Shown here piece after piece: positions 48,453 through 60,972 of a stretch of 64,000 bases of DNA. Under the pieces are notes generated by a model, which made no database searches, was not told the origin of the DNA, and saw nothing but the letters and a program-made list of their open reading frames with translations. Source of the DNA: Cacajao melanocephalus (lineage: Eukaryota > Chordata > Mammalia > Primates > Pitheciidae); contig CAUYLG010038518.1 of NCBI GenBank assembly GCA_963573385.1, positions 62,001-126,000 of the forward strand. Direction: 5' to 3'. The position numbers were made by a program, and so were the translations under genes. Each line of letters opens with the position of its first letter. The first letter of the stretch is position 1.

Positions 48453-50559
48453 CTGTTCAGAGAACCTTCTCATTATCGCAGAAAGTCCCATGGAGCAGTG
48501 TGCTGGGGAGAGTCCTTCCAGCCCCTTGCTCTCCCTCCCTGGGAAGGTGAGCTACCTTGCTCTGGGGCACACTGGCAGTGCAGGGCAGTACTGTGTTATT
48601 CTGTTCTCATTTCCCAATGCCTTAGGCTGCTGGGGGTGCAGGTGTGCCCAGAGAAAGGCTCCAGAAAATCAAGCTACCACTTACCTTTTAGCAAAGAGTC
48701 AGCATGCAAAGATGAGGTGCCCCCAAACACCTTCATGGAGCCCCCTCCCTGGTGCCAGGCCAACTTTGATTGGCTTTGGTAACGTGTATTTCTATGAGAT
48801 CCTCTTGTCCTCTGGTCATATGCATGCCCAGGTCCCAAGAAGGATGGATGCCCCTAAACAGACCCCCCCACCCCACCCTGTCCCCATGAACATCAGCGTG
48901 GGGAGGGCTCTGGCAGGCCCACGTGGGCATGTGCCCGTCAGTGAGTGTGAAGCTTCTGTCTGCCTGTCTGAGTCCCCTGTAATTCGTCAGATGTATGTTT
49001 GTAACAAAGGGATCATGCCACACGCCAGGGATCTTTGAAACTAAAAGTTTGGTTCTTAAATGAGCCCGACTGCAAACCAAATGGTGTGAGGAGCACTGAA
49101 TGGGTGGGGACAAAAATCGTGGTGGGGGAGGTGGCTTTTCTAGCAGGGCAGCATTTCACAGCACGTGCTGCCAACTGTTGCAAAAAGAAAAAACGTCCTA
49201 AGAAGAAGAAAGAGAGAGGGAGATGTACATATTCCTGCAGGCCTGCAAGTGCCCTTTCTTTTTCATTGTTCTCTGGAGCAGGCAGCAGGCCCGGCCAACA
49301 GCTGTGCATTGCGTGTATCACTAACAGCTGCTTTTTCCTGGGGTGAAATTAAAAGATTAGGGGATATGGGCACGTGCTGGCCTCAGGAGCCCAAACAATG
49401 CTTGATTTAGGGTGAAACTTGTCTGGGGAGACTGACAAAGGAGGAGGCTCTGAGTTGGCCGGGGGTCAAAGGGGGGAGCTGGCTTTGACAGAGACAAAAG
49501 GAGGGAGGGGGCGGGAGGCAGAGGGCTGGGGGAGCCAGGCCAAGTGAAAAGAGGCCTCCTAGCAGCTGCTCCTGCCCCAGAAATTTGAGACGGGTCTTTT
49601 CACAAACACAAATGCCAGAGAAGAATAGGGGGCCACGCTTAGCTGAAATGGCTCGTTTGCAAATGAAAAGGAGATTGGGAGCCCTTACATTTTCCAAGTT
49701 TTCACCTAAGAGGATGGAAAATGATTAGTGTAGGCAAGAAGTGTGCAGAGGAGCAGATGGGCAAGCCACCCTGGTGCTGCACTCCGTGTGTACATAACAA
49801 TCATGCCCATGGCTGGGGTGCACGAGCCCAGGTCCCCTACATGTCCAGCAAAGACACAGGCACCCCCCAAATTCAACTGGTGCAGTTCCAGCTGGGGCTC
49901 CACAGGATGTCTTTGCTACAGCATGTGTGGATATTAATTTATGTGCTGGGTAAATTAAATACACTTATAGCCATGAAGCGACAAGGTGACTGCAGCAGGA
50001 GTCAGGCTGGCAGACAGTGCGCCCGGTGTGGTTGTTGTTCCTTGGCAGGATGTCTGATTTCCCAGGCTTGCTGTTTCTTCTTGGCCACTGCTGAGGACCC
50101 CTGGCCTGCACTTCATTGTCTGTGATGAAATGGGTTTTAACCACGAGAGAACACAGGGTTGGAAGTCAGTCCCCCAAATCAGGCAGTGCACAAGGAGGAT
50201 GGCAATAGCCATCCTAGTAGGAAAAGCACCTGCCACACCTCAGGAGCTTCCCATGTGCCTGGTAGGGTCCCACGGCAACTTTGTGGGTTTGCAAGGGTGC
50301 CCAGAGGGCAGGAAGGTGGGACTCTGGGAATATTCCTGACAAAAACTCATGAACCTCAAGAAAACATCTGATGACCTCTGCTCCGAGTTGGATGCCAGGG
50401 TCCTGGAAGATAGAGAAATTTTGGAGACTTGCTGGGAGACAGAGAGGCAGGCCAGCTGCCAACAGCACACACTTGAGAAGCTCTTCTGCGGTAAAGGGTA
50501 TTGTTGAAACAACCGGCTAAATCGGAATCAGTTCTGCAGATTAGACAGTACGATTGCAT
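48453..50559. other. unique sequence, 2.1 kb
   Basis: No gene recognised. The 205-codon plus-strand frame at 48421-49038 starts inside the hAT remnant and has no known domain. A regulatory-like segment lies at 49030-49720. Confidence 0.4.
49030..49720. promoter_or_regulatory. possible regulatory segment with a G-quadruplex motif
   Basis: Repeat-free and strongly purine-rich in the middle. A G-rich run at 49502-49536 has at least four G tracts (GGG, GGGGG, GGG, GGG, GGGGG) with loops of up to 7 bases. An octamer-like word, gtttgcaaatgaaaag, is at 49655-49670. There are AT-rich words near the right edge (aaaatgattagtg). Confidence 0.3.
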
Positions 50560-50890
50560 CCATGTTCATTTCCAGGGTTTTAGGACTGGACCATGGTTAT
50601 GAAACAGAATGTCTCCAATGTTTTAAAGGAAATAAACAGTAAATACTCAGAAGTAGAGAAGCATCAGGCCTACAACTGACTCCACGGTAGTTCAGAAAAA
50701 AAAATTACAACTCTCTCTCTCTCTACATGGATCTAAATTAAGGGGTAGTGGAGGAAAAGAGAGAAGACAAAAATGGGAAAATGTCTCCATTTGGGGAATC
50801 TGGGTGACGATCATAGTCATTCTTTGTAGTATTCTTGCAACTATTTTTCTAAGTCTGAGATCATGTCAAAACACAAATGTTATAAGAGCC
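50560..50890 (+). mobile_element. old LINE 3' end-like fragment
   Basis: 'gcatcaggcctacaactgac', 'acggtagttcagaaaaaaaa', 'ggggaatctgggtgacgatc' and 'agtattcttgcaactatttt' then 'tctaagtctgagatcatg' follow an old L1 3' end motif series ending in 'aactttctgtaagtttgaaa'. It includes a short (CT)n tract at 50711-50724. Confidence 0.45.
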
Positions 50891-52716
50891 AAATGGGGCA
50901 GTGGAGATGTAGACCATCTGTGTGGTCATCCTGATTCCCCTCCCAGGTAGAGACACACCTGGAAGTCGTTAGTTCCAGGACCCTTTGGCACCTCGCCCAG
51001 CAGTCCCTTGGGCCTAGAGCAGCTCTGGCCCAGGCCTGGTATTCTTATTAGCTCCTAGTAGATCTGTGATGGAGACAATCCCTGCCACCTGGGATTATGT
51101 TGTCCAGTGTGCAGTGTGTGGAGGGGCAGACGGGGCTGCTGTTTTGGGCACGAACACTATCCTGGGCTAGGCTGAAGGATAGGGTGTCATCCCAAAGGTG
51201 ACTCAGATGGAGAGATCCGAGTCTCTGCTCTGGCTGTGGGAGGCTGTCGGGTCACTAGATGGGAAGGTTTCCCTGGGGCCAATAGGACAAGTCTACAGCT
51301 GACCTGGTTGTAGAAGCAGAAGAACAAGGGGCTCAGCCAGCAAACAGGAGAGAGGAGACCCACAGCCCAGAGACAGGCTTGTGCAACGTGGTGGTGGCCG
51401 CCTCTAACGTGCTGCTTTTTTATGATGAGCTGGTCTCTTCACACACTGAGTGATAACTGGATCATTGCATTAAATTGACCGTTTCTCCTGCTAGATATTA
51501 GCTGATATTTTTGCTCTTTGCCCCTCCCTTTTGCCTACACATTTGTATCATCACCTGGAGAGGTTATTAAGAGATGCCTAGGCCTCGTCCATCCCTGAAT
51601 AGCTAAATCAGAATCCCTGAAGATGGGGGAAAGGTGAAAGCTGGGTTTTATTGTGCTATGAAGTCATGATAGGAGTTTTGAGTGTGTTTTCAGCACACGG
51701 GCTGCCTGGTAGGCTAGACTCAAGGACCTAGGTATGTTCTTAAGGAGAGTGTGGATACAGCTACCTTGCTGCCAGAGACGTCCTGGGGTGCAGAGTCAGG
51801 CATGGGGTTATGCTGACCTGTGGCTTCAGGAGGCAATGCGGCCACCTCAGCTGTCAAGAGGCTAGTGTTGTTTCAAGGTCTCTATTCCAACCCTGGAGGC
51901 TGGCCAGGGCCAAGGAATGCATGGAGACCATGAGGTTTGCATTGCAACCAGCAAAGGGTGAAAACACATGCACCAGACATCGATGGCAGGAAGGCGGGTG
52001 TCTTCTTAGAGCCTTCTTAGATCCTGATGGTGCAAAACCCAGAGATCTCCCACAACTTCCATGAACTCCATTCAGCAGGCACCATGGGTAGGGCTGGCAT
52101 AGATCAACAGCTGCAGGAAGGCTCCATGGACCTGTGCTCTCAATTGAAAGGGGTGGCCACATTTATTTCAGCAGTCAAGTTTCATCCACTTCCTTTCTGG
52201 ACTTCTGGGGCAGACGTGTGCCATCTTTGCTTTCTGTTTAAAATGTGTAGGCTGCATAGAAACCTACCACTTGCCGTATGTGTTTTTACACAATGTCAGA
52301 TGCAGCAGGGCTGTTTCCAAAGTATAGATTGGAACTCAGGAGACTTGAACTGGCCTGCCAATTACTCGGCTAATGTCAGTACCAACAACAAGGGCATGCT
52401 CCCAGCTCTCCAGGGACTGGAGGTCACCCAGGTGTGTCTGGAAGGGCTGTAAGGACACTGCCTTAGAGCCAATTCTTTAGAAACGAACATATCTGAAGGC
52501 ATCTGCGTAAGCTTTGTGCCTCCTCTGGGGAACTGGTCTGTCTCTGGCTCCAGAACTCATGGAAGTGCCCTCTGTCTGCAGGAAGATGAAGAGGCGTGGC
52601 TGTTGAGAAGAGCATTGAACAACAAATGAGCTCCCTTGACTCAGCCTTAGACCCAAATGATGAAAAGGGCTTGCCGGATGGGGTCTCAATTGCTGTTCAT
52701 GCAAAGAAGCTTAATT
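50891..52716. other. unique sequence, 1.8 kb, with a MER5A trace
   Basis: No gene recognised. 51545-51630 resembles a MER5A end (catcacctggagaggttatt, 'gaatagctaaatcagaatcc'). The AT-rich 51415-51560 part (ggatcattgcattaaattga) may be regulatory. A 141-codon plus-strand frame (52027-52452) has no recognisable domain. Confidence 0.4.
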
Positions 52717-52862
52717 ATATACATATATATGATATATTGTATCTATATATGATATGATATACAATATGTGTATATGTATGATATGTATGTATTGTATGAT
52801 ATATATGTATATATGATATCTATATAATTACATATGTGTGTGTGTATATATATATATACAAA
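52717..52862. repeat. AT-rich (ATATG)n/(TA)n microsatellite
   Basis: About 145 bases of tatatgatatg-, tgtatatatg- and tatatata-type words with one TGTGTGTG block. Strong potential for DNA unwinding and length change. Confidence 0.93.
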
Positions 52863-53200
52863 AAGAGGCAGGTGGAGAATAGAAACCCCAAGAAAACTGC
52901 CTGCCTGGCCACATGTGCCCCCAGCAGTCCGCTGGCTCTGGTGCCAGCTCCAGAAGGCAACATTGGAACTCGGCCTTCCAAGGGCCAGTGGAGCTGAACG
53001 CCAAGTACAGGAGATGTGGGAAAAAGTCATTGGAGCTGTCTGCTACCAAACTGAAAAAAAATTAAGAAAAGTTATCAACCAGGAGAAAATTATTTTGCTG
53101 TTCTTTGACAAGGTCATTTCAATTTCTCTAAAGGCTTTTGATGTCATAGAGTACACAGCACTGAAGTTTTTCTGGGTTCGATGGCAAGCCCTGTTTCTCT
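52863..53200. other. unique sequence
   Basis: About 340 bases before an L1 end. The 122-codon plus-strand frame (52834-53202) is not supported by any domain. Confidence 0.35.
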
Positions 53201-53224
53201 GAAATTCCTTCTTGCTGAAATACT

Positions 53225-54058
53225 GCTTGAATTGCTGGGAGGAGCTGTGTGCCCAGTATGGTGATTCAGCCTTAAAAAAGAGGGAAAGTGGCCAGGCACA
53301 GTGGTTCACGCCTGTAATCCCAGCACTTTGGGAGGCTGAGGCAGGTGGATCACAAGGTCAGAAGTTCAAGACCAGCCTGGCCAAGGTGGTGAAACCTAGT
53401 CTCTACTAAAAATACAAAAAACTAGCAGGCATAGTGGTGGGTGCCTCTAATCCCAGCTACTTGGGAGGCTGAGGCACAGAACTGTTTGAGCCCAGGAGGT
53501 GGAGGTTGCAGTGAGCCGAGATTGCGCCACTGCACTCCAGCCTGGGTGACAGAGCGAGACTCCATCTCAAAAAAAAAGGGAAAGCCTGTCGTTTGTGACA
53601 ACTTGGATGAACCTAGAGGACATTATGTTCAGTGAAATAACCAGGCGCACAAAGACAAATGCTTTGTGATCTTACTTGCAGGTAGAGTGGAGAAGTGGGA
53701 CCCATAGAAGTAGAGAAGAATGATGGTTCCAGGTGCTGAGGGCCAGGGGGACAGCGAGATGCTGGTCAAAGGCTATGACTGTGCTTAGACGGGAGGAATT
53801 AAGTACATGATTGTATATCATGGTGGCTCAAGTTCATAACAATGTAGTGCATACTTGAAAATTACTAAGAGTAGTTTCAAGTGTCTCAGCACAAAAAGAA
53901 ATTATGTGAGGTGATGGATATGTTAAATAGCTTGATTTAGCCATTCCACAGTATATACATATATCAAAGCTATATATCATGTTGTAAACTATAAGTAGAT
54001 ACAAATTTTACTTGTCAATTTAAAGAAAGAAATAATTTTTTAAAAGTGAAAAGATTTG
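53225..54058 (+). mobile_element. L1M (L1MA/B-type) 3' end, interrupted by an Alu
   Basis: Left part 53225-53289 and right part 53578-54058. After the Alu it reads 'cctgtcgtttgtgacaactt', 'ggatgaacctagaggacatt', 'atgttcagtgaaataaccag', 'gaggtgatggatatgttaaa' and 'cattccacagtatatacata', in exact L1 3' UTR order. The left part ends with tgattcagccttaaaaaag. Confidence 0.85.
53290..53577 (+). mobile_element. Alu, full length, inside L1
   Basis: A dimeric AluS/J-like copy. Short matching words agggaaag on each side are its target duplications. It splits the L1 3' end and is therefore younger. Confidence 0.96.
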
Positions 54059-54180
54059 GCTGGGCACAGTGGCTCCCACCTGGAATTTCAGAACTTTGGG
54101 AGACTGAGCTGGGAGGATAGCTGGATCCCAGGAGTTCAAGACCAGCCCTAGCATCAGAGTGAGACCCGCTCTCTGTTTTA
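54059..54180 (+). mobile_element. monomeric left Alu arm (FLAM-like)
   Basis: A single arm only (ggctgggcacagtggctccc to 'gtgagacccgctctct'), more diverged than the dimeric Alus. It has 'gatagctggatcccaggag', a mark of the old fossil left monomers. It lies in or next to the L1 3' end. Confidence 0.85.
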
Positions 54181-54889
54181 AAAGATAACAATGCTAATAA
54201 AATAATTTTTAAGAAAAACAAATGGGAAGAGCTAACACAGATAACGTCTTTTCCTGACCAGCTCTCCACCGTGACTCCACAGACGGGGTGGCTTTAGTGA
54301 GAAGCAGATTTCAAGGCAGCAGGCAGTGGTGACCGTCCTGGTTGCTCGGCGCTGGCATCTGCCTTGTGGGCTGGGGGAGGGCGGCAGGGGGTCAGGGGCT
54401 TTTGCGGATCACAGGACACCAGGAGCCTCAGGCACAAAGGCCCAGCTGCCGGGGACAACACGCCTGGAGGCTTGTTGGTGACGCTCTGGCTTCTGGCTTC
54501 TTGGGAGGCAGGTGAGAAAGGCTGACTGGCGGCTTGCCTGACCCCAACCATCACAGGGTGCCCCAGCCGTGTGGCCCCCGCTCAATGACAGAGTAGCTGC
54601 TTCCAGTCCAGATGTGGCTCGAGGACGTGTGCAGGGACCTGCACTCTCAGCAACTGCCTCCTCACAGTAAAAGAGTGGATTCCCTTATTTCATTCTCCAT
54701 CTGAATCCACACTTTCTCTCTGTCCCACAATATTTGTGCCGCCTGAAAGCTTGATTGCGTGCTAAGTCTGATTTTGTGCTAGTAACCCTGGAGCGACTCT
54801 GCATGCTCAGTATAAAAATAAAAACCAGAACCCATAAAAGGCAGAATTCAGGAATGGCACATTGTCCTGCAAAGTCAGTGAGCAGGATG
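54181..54889. other. unique sequence
   Basis: About 700 bases, first AT-rich then GC-rich, with no gene or repeat recognised. Confidence 0.4.
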
Positions 54890-55022
54890 GCGCAAAGCAG
54901 GGAGGGTTACCTGAAGTTACGTGGCCCCTCTGAGCTTCAGTGTCCTCATCTGAGAGCTGAGGAGCAGGAATAGCCTCACCACCGTGTGTGAACACTTGCA
55001 GGGTGCTTGGAACCATGCATGG
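54890..55022 (+). mobile_element. MIR fragment
   Basis: 'cctgaagttacgtggcccct', 'ctgagcttcagtgtcctcat' and 'cagggtgcttggaaccatg' follow the MIR core. Confidence 0.65.
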
Positions 55023-56183
55023 CTCCCTGTGGTCTGCTGAGTCTCAGAAAAAGATTGGAGAGAAATCATTACTGTTCAGAAAAATCTTCACTCAGCACAT
55101 TGCAGCATGCTGGGGATGTGACCGTGACCATGCATGCACATGACCGGTGCTCAGGAAACTGGGGAAAGAAACTGAAAGAAACTTAAAAAAAATAGCATGT
55201 TCTCAGGGCACACGATCACACACACCCGAAGTCAGTTGACTCCTGTGTGGCTTCCCAAGGTTGGAAGGTGCTAGTCGAGTCGATTTGGCGAAGTGTCATT
55301 CCACACAGGGGTCCTGTGGGCAGCAACGTCTTGGGGAGGCACTGAGGAAGGTCAGCTGTAGTTTGCTCCTGGGTTTCACCTCTGAGTCTGCGTCAGAGCC
55401 GCAGAAGTCAGAGTCCTCGCCGCAGGTGTCAAGTGCCGTGGAAGTCCTGCATGTGCACAGGCAGTCTCCATCTAGGGTGGGGCCTCATGACATCTTGGGA
55501 CACAGGGCCTTGGAGGCAGAGGGAGGGGCCACGGACACCCCTAGAGAGAGCACAGAGTCCTTGGCAGACAGCCCTCTCAGGCTCTGGGGAGACACCTGAG
55601 CTTGCCTCTTTCAGACGGGCATCTTTCCCAAGGCCCAAGTGACTCGCAAATCCACCTTCATCTGCCATAGCACGTGAAAGTCCTCAAAAACCACAGGGCA
55701 TCTGAAGGTACGATTTCCAGATAACTTAGCAAAAGGGATAGGTTTTGGAGTAGGAATTTAGCTCTGATTTTTTTTAATTCATTTTTTTTTAAATGAGAAA
55801 GCACATACTGTGCTGTCTGTTAGTCTTGGAGCTGGAGGCCAATGACACTCTAGTGTCCTCATTGTCCCTCCCCTAAAGCAAAAGCTAAGTGTGCCCTTGG
55901 CAGGCACAGGCAGTAGCAGGGCCTGCAGGCTGCCCCTTTCTTGGTGGTGCAGTGATTCTAGCCAGATCGAGGCATATGCTTGGCCCACGGTGAGGGGCTG
56001 GCAGGGCTCTGGGAGAGGGTCTGTGTGGCACATGCTAAGTGGTGGATTGTTCTCAGAGTGGAGCGTGTTTTTCTTCTCCAGCACTGCCTCTCTGTAGAGG
56101 CACGCCTGGCCGGCAGCAGGAGCTCCAGCTGTCTTTGTCATCACCTCCCTGGACTATGTGAGAAGTTCAACTGTCTTATGCTT
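55023..56183. other. unique sequence
   Basis: No gene or repeat recognised in 1.2 kb. Frames of 112 and 121 codons overlap on opposite strands. Confidence 0.4.
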
Positions 56184-56755
56184 CTTTACCTTCTAGTTGG
56201 GGTTGGGGCCAGTAACTGCTGCATACTGCGGGTGGCAGTTTCCAGACCCGCCCATACATTCTTCAGCACCTTTACCCCTGAAGGGTGAGAGGTCAACCTC
56301 CTCCCCTGGGACCCAGGCTTATCTTCAGGACTGGCAGATCCACAGCGCCCAGCAGAAGGGATGGTGCCTGACTCCTGAGAATGAGCCCTCAAAGGCACTG
56401 CAGCTTCTACGCTGAGTGCTGCTGGAAGGTGCTCACTGGAGCCCTGAGCATTAATAACACACAACAACTCTTGCCACCTGTGGCTGCCATATTGCCAGGA
56501 AGCACAAAACAGCCCATGGGGAGAGAGCACATAGGAAGGATGGAGGCCACACGACGGGAAGCCTGACCACCCCTTGAGAGCTCCAGCTACTGCCTGACTA
56601 CAGGAGCTACTGCCTGACTACGCTGCAGAAAGCCCTAAGCCAGAGCCACCCAGCTGAGCCTTCCTGAAACCAGGAGTGAGCATAAAATAATTGTGGTTGT
56701 TTTAAGACACTCAGTTTGGATGATTTGCTGCACAGCAAAAGGTAATGGGAATGTC
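56184..56755 (+). mobile_element. old LTR-like repeat, family uncertain
   Basis: The end ('cagagccacccagctgagcc', 'gagtgagcataaaataattg', 'tggttgttttaagacactca', 'gtttggatgatttgctgcac') follows a common mammalian LTR end series (cagccaagacc, agcaaataaatgattgttg, ttttaagccactaagttttg). The 5' part is not clearly recognised. Confidence 0.5.
56585..56621. repeat. short direct repeat, 17 bp twice
   Basis: agctactgcctgactac occurs at 56585-56601 and 56605-56621, a 20-bp tandem step within the LTR-like segment. Confidence 0.85.
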
Positions 56756-59700
56756 TGATGCTCCCTACTGTTACCCTTCTCGCTCTAGACTGAGAAACCA
56801 CGTGTTTCCCTGGACAGCCCATGGATTCTTAGAGAGGTAGCCCAAGGGTTCTTCTCTTGCTATTTCCAGCTCTCGGCCCTCAGCAAGGCTGCTTCAGAAG
56901 ACCAGGCACAAATGCCGAGCCCTATGCTTGCTTACTTACAAGTGCCTCTGCTAATTTACTTTTAATTCCTCCCTTTCTTTCAAAGGGCTTGTAGGTGCCT
57001 TGGCATGCTCCACAAGAAGTTAAAATGAAATCAAGAACATTGGCAGATGTTAGTAGAAAAGTGGGGAAGAGAAACGAATACATCAGAAATCTAAGATAAA
57101 GTGGATGCTGGCATGGAGTTAGTATTTAACTCTCATTTCTTGACAGCTAGGGTGTTTTTTTTTTTAAGTTCCAGTTCTTAATTTTAAAAAAGAGAAAAAG
57201 AAAGAACAGGTAGATTAGTTCTTCAAGAGAGGCAAGTTATTTTCCTGGCATTTTTATCCAGAAAAATAAAGTATTTGAATATACAGCATAGGAAATAGCA
57301 TTGCATTTAATGTTTCCAACAGCATGTGTTTTTTGAGAAATAAAAGTCTCTTTCACATGGTGATTTTTAGAGTCATTGCATAATAAAGTCCTTGGGCAAA
57401 ATGTTTTGTCCTCCTCTGGGCACAGCCAACATGTTGGCAGCTGGACAGAGCTCAGGGGCCCCAGGAGACAGAATCTGCCTTGGCGGGCAGGTCCCTTGTG
57501 GACATCGGCAGCCCTTGCTGTGCTTTTAGCAGGAACACGGTGATGTCCTGCCAGTGCCAGGGGCAGATTTTCTGGGCTGTTGATTGAGGCCAGATCCACA
57601 TGCTCCTGAGCTTTCCAGACAAAGCAAATGCTGACATTCTGTTCCACAAGTCCTGTTGAGAACTCTGGCTCCAGGAGAGAGCCAGGGGGCCGTGAGGGCC
57701 AGTCAGCGCCTGCTTCTCCTTTAAAAGGTTTGCTGGGCTGGAATATCTGGACAGCACTCCGTGAACTTCTCTGGAGCATGAGACACTCTGAATAGGCATG
57801 GGTGGAACCTTGGATCCGCGCTGTGTGAATTAAGCTGCAGGCTGGGGGTTCTCCCTGGAGACAGCTTGGGCTGCTGTTCTGCAATAGGAATTGGCCAGGC
57901 CTCCCTCTGCAGGCACCGAGTAATGGCTTTGTGTTCTCATTGGTCACGGCTAACATGTGCTCCTGCCACACAAAACACAGGCACATGCGGTATGCAGGCT
58001 TTTATGCCTTATCACCTGCACCAAAAATAAATCTTCCTTCTTGGGCCTGACGCCAGAGCACGGGAGTGGGCACAGTGTCAGCATCTGCGTGCCTCCCTTG
58101 TCATCCTTGGGATGCCAGCATGGAATTGAACTGCTCTGTTTTTGCCTGTCTTACTCCTCCGCTCCAGCCTGTACCCACAGAGAGGAATACTGCAGGGGAC
58201 ACAGATTTCCCCTGGACGTGGGACATCTGCAAGGGCTCTCTGTGCAGGAGGACTGTGTCCTGTTCTTTGGGAGAGCTGGGGGTCTGGTGGGCATAGATGC
58301 TCCACCTCTGGCTTCCAGCATCCTCACAGCAGCTGTGCCCATTTGGGCAAAAAATTGGACCTGGGTCAGGGACCGTGTGCTTTGGGAGGTTCTCCAGTTC
58401 CTTGGCCCTGCATAAACCTGGACAACTTGGACAAACTCTGGGGGAAGGGTGGGGAGAGGCCCAGGAACTACCCAGGTGGAAATTCCCACCCACGTGGTGT
58501 GGGGGATCCAGCTCTTGATATGTAGGGAAATGAAGAATGTGCAGATGCCGGCCACAAAAGCTTTATTATTTTCTGACAGGACAATAAAAATGCTCCTTCC
58601 TCTTACCATCTAGCTCTATGCACTTCGGTGAAATCACATTTAGCTGGCTGCTGACTCAGCTTCTTGCAGGAGGTCTAGACAGATGTTCCAACACTACCTG
58701 GTCACTCCTGCCTGGAGCTGCAGCCTCCCTGCTGGTTCCCACCCCTAGGGCGCCGACCTGCTCTTCCTGCCCTGCCACCTGTGGGGCTCCAGGCTCAGCC
58801 CTCATCCTCAGGGAGCATCAAGGTCAGAGTGAGCAATGCTCTCACGTGATTCTGAACAACACGCCAGGGAGGCCTGCGGAAAACATGCCCAGGCAGCTCC
58901 CAAGAGCAGTTCTGCCAAATTCTACCATCCCCATTCTCCTGTTGGTGACTATATACCTTCTCCTTTATAAGAGAATCATTCAGTTTCCTTATGCCTGAGT
59001 TTCCCACTTGGTAAGTGAGATATCAGATGTAGGATGCCTAGAAGCCCCTCTACAAGGGACACTTACAACTATGATACTGATGATGTGCGGCTTCCTAGAA
59101 GTTTTGGTGGACCCTGATATGCACCCAGGCTCCCTTCCAGGAAGGCCTTCCTGCCCTGCTACAGAGATGTGGTCAGCAGAAAGCCCCCAGCTGACCTCCC
59201 TCCAGGATTGGGGTCACCTCAGCTTCCTGAGCCACTGCACCCATCCCAGGTAGCCACCTCCAGCACTGGGGTACAGTCTAGGAGGCAGTCACACAGGGCC
59301 AGCAGCTGCCTAACAGCGGCAAGTCTTCAGTGGCATCCCAGACCTAGAGTCTTCTAGGGGCAAGCCCAGGCTGGCAGGGAGCCTGTATCTTGCTGCCATG
59401 TACCCTGCCGTGCGCTATGGATCCTAGGGTGCTCCTTCATCAAACCCCGCATGCCAGCTCTGTGGGAGTCTGCCGGGATGGGCACAGATGCTAAACCAAG
59501 AGTTCACTTCCAGCTCCCTCTTTCCATAGGTGAGGCGCAGCATGGCTCACCTGCAGCCCAGCCCCAGTCTCTCTCTGCATATTCACCGAGACAGCGAACA
59601 GGAAGCCTAAGTACCAGTGCTTCCGACAGAAGCCAGGGAGGCCTGCGGAAAACTGTATTTCCTTGTGGGTTATACCATGAGAACACTGGTGCAGAATCCA

Positions 59701-60030
59701 GGCCCCTCCCCTCTGCAGGGCATTTTGTTTCTTGGCTTCAGCGTCAGAGGACAGAACGACATTAGCCCCTGTTCAGTATTTCCTTCTAGCTCTCAAGGGA
59801 GGCTGCAGGGTTCTACCTGCCCATCCTGTATGTCTGTAATTTTTGCTTCTGGTTTATTACTTATCCACATGCACAACGTGACACATGCCTGCTGAGTGGC
59901 CAGGCTGGCTACAGCCTGGAACCTGTCAGGAGGGGCTCAGAGCCACTTGTGTCCTGGGAGCACAGGACTAGGAATCAGATGGGCTTAGTCTCCCCTCTGA
60001 CTTTTATCAGAGCCACATGACCTAGAGGGC
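56756..60030. other. unique sequence, 3.3 kb, with one long minus-strand frame
   Basis: No repeat or known gene recognised. The minus-strand frame at 57237-57986 (249 codons) is the longest in the window that is not made by a tandem repeat. It has no domain I recognise, and a frame of this length is not far from chance for this many bases. It is described under findings. The AT-rich part of it (57237-57420) has words typical of conserved non-coding DNA or a 3' UTR. Confidence 0.35.
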
Positions 60031-60406
60031 TGTCTTAGTCCATTTCCCATTGCTTGTAACAGAATACCTGAAACTGGGTAATGTATAAAGAAAGGGAATT
60101 TCTTACAGTTCTGGAGGCTGGGAAGTCCAAGGTTAAGGGAATGCCTCTGGGGAGGGCCTGCTTGCTGGTGGGGACTGGCTAGCATGCTCAGCAAGGCATC
60201 ACATGGTAAGGGGGCTGATTATGCTTTCCTCTGCTCATAAAGCCACTGTGATAACCCTTTAATCTGTTAATCAATGAAGAGATTAATCTGCTCCTAAAGG
60301 CAAAGCCCTCATGATCCAGTCACCTCTGATAGCCCCACCTCTCAATATTGCCACACTGGAGATTTAGTTTCAACACATGATTTGGAGGGAACATTCAAAC
60401 CTAACA
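60031..60406 (-). mobile_element. MST/MLT1-type MaLR solo LTR
   Basis: Reverse orientation: 'tgtcttagtccatttccc', 'taacagaatacctgaaactg', 'gtaatgtataaagaaaggga', 'tctggaggctgggaagtcca' and 'caacacatgatttggaggga'. It is complete or nearly so, with no internal genes. Confidence 0.88.
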
Positions 60407-60972
60407 AGGGTATACACATTCCCAGTCCTCACATATAAACTGGGCATGACCATCTTTCATGGCGGGAGAGCTTCAGGAATCACAGTACTGCCCCTCAAGT
60501 CCCCCTAAAAGCAGCTGCCTTTCTTAGAACTCAAGGCCGAGGGCCCGGCACTGCTCAACTAAAGCTTGGCTCTGAGGATCTGGGAGATCCTTGATGGTAA
60601 GGCTGGAAAAGAGATATCCAGAGGAAAAGAACCCAATAGGAGTGAAATTGTGATTCAGGGCCTGGAACAATTTTGAGACTATAATCAAGCCAAATGCAGA
60701 AAGAAAAAAAAGAAAACCAAGTAACTAAACACAGGGTAAAATGATAAGCACCCTGAGAGAGTTGTAGCGCAAATACAAAACAAATAAAAAGACGTTATGA
60801 AATGAAACCATGAAGAGCCATAAGACAGGAGGAATTAGTTGGTCTTCCTGTTGGGAATGTTGTTCCTGGCCTGCAGGGTAGGAGAACGGTCCTGGAGAGG
60901 AGGAAGCTCATTCCTAGGACAGCTCCATTTGGCTCAGAATTGAACAACAGTTTATAGTTATAATAATGTGAA
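60407..60972. other. unique sequence
   Basis: About 570 bases with no gene or repeat recognised. Confidence 0.4.

Noticed and set aside
48421..49038. 205-codon plus-strand frame
   Set aside because: Begins inside a hAT transposon remnant and has no recognisable domain.
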